Source: Brachynemurus nebulosus (Eukaryota; Arthropoda; Insecta; Neuroptera; Myrmeleontidae). From it: a stretch of DNA of 64,000 nt. Numbering within the stretch: the first letter of the stretch is position 1; every line of letters starts with the position of its first letter. Below the pieces are notes generated by a model. It ran no database searches, was not told the origin of the DNA, and was given only the letters and a program-made list of their open reading frames with translations. This document shows, in pieces, positions 60,772 to 64,000 of this stretch. Position numbers and translations under genes: made by a program. Where the stretch lies: assembly GCA_035578155.1 (NCBI GenBank), contig JAPWDM010000043.1:1169419-1233418 (forward strand), read 5' to 3'.

Positions 60772-61579
60772 TGGTATATCGCACCTTGAGAATAAAACTG
60801 TTGCAACTGTAAAATCACTAATTTCAAGATATTGAAGAAGTAAGATTTTGAAGAAATTTAAAACCTAATAACTTTTTTCCAAGTTATCTTAGAACTTTGA
60901 AACTTTGTCAGGTTCATTCTAACTGTTAATTTTAAATGTTGTGATAAAATTTTTGTCGAAAAAAATCATAGTTTCAATTTTCATTGCAGTTGCAACCACA
61001 AATTTTTTAGTTATTTTACAAAAAGTTGCATTCTGTTTAGGACTATAATGTTATATTTGCAAATAATACATTTTTTCGTTATTATTTCACAAAATATTAC
61101 TTTTTGTTGATGACCAAAAGTTGTATCTGCAACTAATACTTTTCAGAAATTTTGAAAATTTCGCTTTAGGTATATAATTTTTTAATTGTAATTGTTTAAG
61201 GTAACAGATTCCATAACTGTATTACAGATAGAGATGAACAACGGGAAAATTCCCATTAGGAATTTTCCCGGGAATATTCCCATTTACAATTACTTTACTA
61301 TTACTTACAATTAGCTGAACTTTACGATTACTTACAATTAATTAACTGTATTATTTTACAAATGTGTTTTTAATTAGAAAGACCACGACACCGATTCCTC
61401 GATTTACGTGAATATCCGTTTTACGGGGATTCAGTTTATGCAGATAAAAAATCGCGTAAATTAAATCCGTCATTATAAAAAAAATACTGGAAATAAAAGC
61501 TACCAAAAATTGTAGAGAATTTTATAATACAAATGATAACGAAAATGTAGAAACTTACACGTTAAAATTTTAAAAATAT
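60772..61579. other. Non-coding stretch
   Basis: Contains a small palindrome GGGAAAATTCC...GGAATTTTCCC at 61240-61270 after AGAGATGAACAAC, which could be an old hAT-like end without a partner. Confidence 0.4.
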
Positions 61580-62105
61580 CGATTTTTTCGATATCGATAA
61601 TTTTCGATAATGAAAAATAGGTTTTGACAGTCCCAATATGTTAGGAATACCCACAACCTGCTTCGCTTAAGCCTTCAAAAATTTCTTTATTTTTGAGCTA
61701 CGATGCACCGTTTACGAGATATTTACGATTAAAAGTTTACGTTTTCGAAAAGTTTTGAAAACTAATTTTTTTAAAAATATTTTATTGGTGACAAAACCAA
61801 TTTGACTAGTGAGTCCAAATCAATCAATTATAATCAGTTTATATAACTCGGTATCGATAATTTTCGATAACGAAAAGTAAGTTTTGATAGTCCCAGTATG
61901 TTCGGAATACCCACAACTTGCTTCGCTTAAGCCTTCAAAAATTTCGTTATTTTTGAGCTATGGGTGCACCGTTTATGAGATATTTACGATCAAAAGTTTA
62001 CGTTTTCGTAACGTTTCGTTTTTTTTTTGAAAATATTCTATTGCCGACCGAATCAATAGGACTAATAGAGCATAAATTAAGCCATTATAATCAATTTATA
62101 ATAAT
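61580..62105. repeat. Tandem 260-bp repeat, same family as 50640-51115
   Basis: GATAATTTTCGATAA at 61596 and 61856 starts two units that share CTGCTTCGCTTAAGCCTTCA-like and GCACCGTTTACGAGATATTT-like phrases with the units at 50662 and 50928. Confidence 0.85.
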
Positions 62106-62407
62106 TTGTTAGACATTAAGTAGCAAAGGTATTAAAACATTTAACTGAAAATATTATGTTATTCTTCTTTTCTTATGTTATAACTGTTAGGAATATGTAA
62201 TTATTAGGGATTCGCTACTACAATTTTATTTTATTTTTTTAATTTTAATTTACTTATATGGTTTCTTATAATTTCTTTTATATATCAGTATTTTGCCGAT
62301 TGAAGTTTTTCCCACGCTTGTCTGTTTTTATTATACAAATATTCCGACTAAACTCGGATATTTTAGTGTCACATTTTTGTTTACATTTTGGTACGGAATA
62401 TCCTGAT

Positions 62408-62647
62408 TTAATTTTTGCTTTTACCGGAAAAAATTCTAAGTTTCAGTGAAAAATAGTCTAACCCTGTATTAATTAAACCTTTTTGTATATTTGTCGCCCG
62501 TAAATCGCGATTTCGCTTTCGTTCCTTTCCTTCCAAAACCGGTGTTGGTAAATTTCCATTAGTATTATTTGGGAAAGTTTCGTCTAAATTAAAATATATT
62601 TCCGAATTAGCAGCAACAGTTAAAGCAGAAAAACAGGAACTATCCAT
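62408..62647 (-). CDS. Unrecognised open frame, possible exon
   Basis: ATG at 62647, 79 residues, beginning MDSSCFSALTVAANSEIYFN and containing EGKERKRNRDLR. The composition is mixed and protein-like, unlike the A/T-driven frames around it. A GT after CAAAAAG could be a donor site. I know no family for it. Upstream is a TTTAAATTG-type repeat (62660-62740). It may be an exon, a transposon remnant or chance. Confidence 0.3.
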   Translation of the reverse strand: MDSSCFSALTVAANSEIYFNLDETFPNNTNGNLPTPVLEGKERKRNRDLRATNIQKGLINTGLDYFSLKLRIFSGKSKN

Positions 62648-63078
62648 TATTTAAATGGATAAAATTGTTTAAATTGTTTAAATTATATGGTTTAAACTGT
62701 TTAAATTGAATGGTTTAAATTGTTTAAATTATAAGATTAAATTTCGAAAGAGCTGTTAAATTAATTTTTTCTTTATCAGCGCCCATATTTTGAAATTAAA
62801 ATAAATTATTATTATATTTCAACAACAATAATGCTATGAAAGGATTCGTTTAAACTCAATAAACATTAAATATGACTAAACTGTGAATACATTATTATTT
62901 ACTTACATTGTAAAATAATAACAAAAGAGGAATATCAAAATGCGTGTATAATTCTGAACGTACCTACAATACACTCTATTCAATTATTGGTTCAAAATCC
63001 ACATGACGCCTGTCTGAATGGTTGAACCACAGAACGGATAAACTTACTGATGATGCAATTGTCAAAAACTATTAATTC

Positions 63079-63930
63079 GACTTAAAAAACGCCGTGAGCA
63101 GCGGGGCCCCATCACGGAAGTCGAATTTTTCCCTTCATCTTCGGTATTGAATGTCTACAAGCGAAATGTGATTGAAAGTCTATAAGCGATTTGTCATTTT
63201 GGTGGTTTCAAAACGGATGATGAGTGTCTGGCTGACCGGGGCTTTAAAAGAAGGTTTTAAGTTTTTAACGACTGAACCTCAGTAAATTTCATTTTTGGCC
63301 AATAGCAGTTAGCAGGAATTTTCAATTTTAGTAATTTTCTCAGTAATTTTCAATTTTATGTCGATAGCAGTTAGCAGGAAAAAAGCCAACACAATTCGTA
63401 CAAGGGATTCCTACCCATGCTTATCCGCCAGGTGCCTTTGTGTTTAATTTTTAGATATTAAAAAAGGACCTTAAATTGTAAACTGGAAGGCCTTTTTGAA
63501 GATATTTTTTCTTTCCAAAAAAATTCAAAATTTTAGCACTATCTGGATACTAACTCAATACACGTATAAAATTTCAGCCCTCTAGGTTTCCTTAGAGAGT
63601 CTCTAGACATGTTAGAAAAAAAGCAAAACAATCAAGGAAATATTGGTGTAAAAATCGAGGGGGTAAGGGGTAGAAGTTGAAACCTCCAAAAAACAGTGGC
63701 TGGCTGTTGTACTTAACCTGTACACAAAATTTCAGCCCTCTAGGTTAATCTGGGGAGATTTTGACCCGAACAAAACTGTTAAAAAACAAAAAAAATCACG
63801 TTCTTTTTGGTATAAAAATGACCCTTTTTAAATATTAAAAAAGGACCTTAAATAGTAAACTGGAAGGCCGTTATGAAGATAATTTTTCTTTCCAAAAAAA
63901 CTCAAAATTTCTATTTTATAAATAAAATAA
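63079..63930 (+). repeat. Dispersed repeat family, copy D (and partial second unit)
   Basis: AAAACGCCGTGAGCAGCGGG, GTATTGAATGTCTACAAGCG, CTGAACCTCAGTAAATTTCA, AGCAGTTAGCAGGAAAAAAG, CCTACCCATGCTTATCCGCC and AAAAAGGACCTTAAATTGTA follow as in copy A. Then come CAGCCCTCTAGGTT units as in copy C, and AAAAAGGACCTTAAATAGTA again at 63838. A local duplication of AATTTTCA...TAGCAGTTAGCAGG sits at 63300-63380. Confidence 0.85.
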
Positions 63931-64000
63931 AAAATTACATCAATAACGTTTTTTAAATTACTTACATATTTATGTATTGCATTTGAAATAAATGATGGTA

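Overview
The window is AT-rich eukaryotic DNA dominated by transposable elements, most of them broken. It looks like an insect or other arthropod genome: a 17.6/297-type Ty3/Gypsy element inserted at a TATA run, an I-like LINE with RNase H, a Penelope-like element, mariner-superfamily transposases, several hAT-like short elements, long (TA)n microsatellites and one pacifastin-type protease inhibitor gene. No bacterial operon structure, rRNA or CRISPR was seen. I cannot fix the species; a hemipteran or beetle would fit.

Layout. 1-4813 is the 5' part of a minus-strand Gypsy element (gag, protease, RT, RNase H, start of integrase, 5' LTR), its 3' end lying left of the window. 5524-6385 holds a (TA)n tract and a plus-strand Gypsy pol scrap; 6493-7559 a mariner-type transposase broken by a one-base frameshift. 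8757-10963 is a pair of inverted arms carrying hexamer tandem repeats (foldback-like). 13782-15174 is a non-coding element with long inverted ends. 15350 to about 20000 is a minus-strand LINE with ORF1 and ORF2, disabled by stops and frameshifts. 20530-20946 is a palindromic element. 22518-23933 is a minus-strand DD82E transposase pseudogene that keeps a spliceosomal intron. Two hAT-like elements with perfect 8-bp target duplications follow (24282-25028 and 29253-29718), with a third nested at 39285-39975 inside a large inverted repeat. 32234-32677 is a nearly perfect palindrome beside a Helitron helicase tail. 36227-36436 is a tRNA-derived SINE with its target duplication. 37728-38935 is a second Gypsy integrase pseudogene whose first catalytic Asp is Asn. 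45043-46174 and 49943-51668 are non-coding elements with inverted ends and TA flanks. 56290-57295 is a Penelope-like RT/GIY-YIG piece with a hammerhead-like motif downstream.

The one convincing host gene is at 48269-48626 on the minus strand: two exons, a signal peptide, and one complete pacifastin domain with predicted P1 Phe, in a stretch where I see no transposon coding. It is easily missed because each exon is short.

The transposon genes do not act together as a system. The non-coding elements must rely on transposases encoded elsewhere. The window is best read as layered insertions, some of which can be ordered in time: for example, a hAT-like insertion in one arm of an inverted repeat, with the empty site kept in the other arm.
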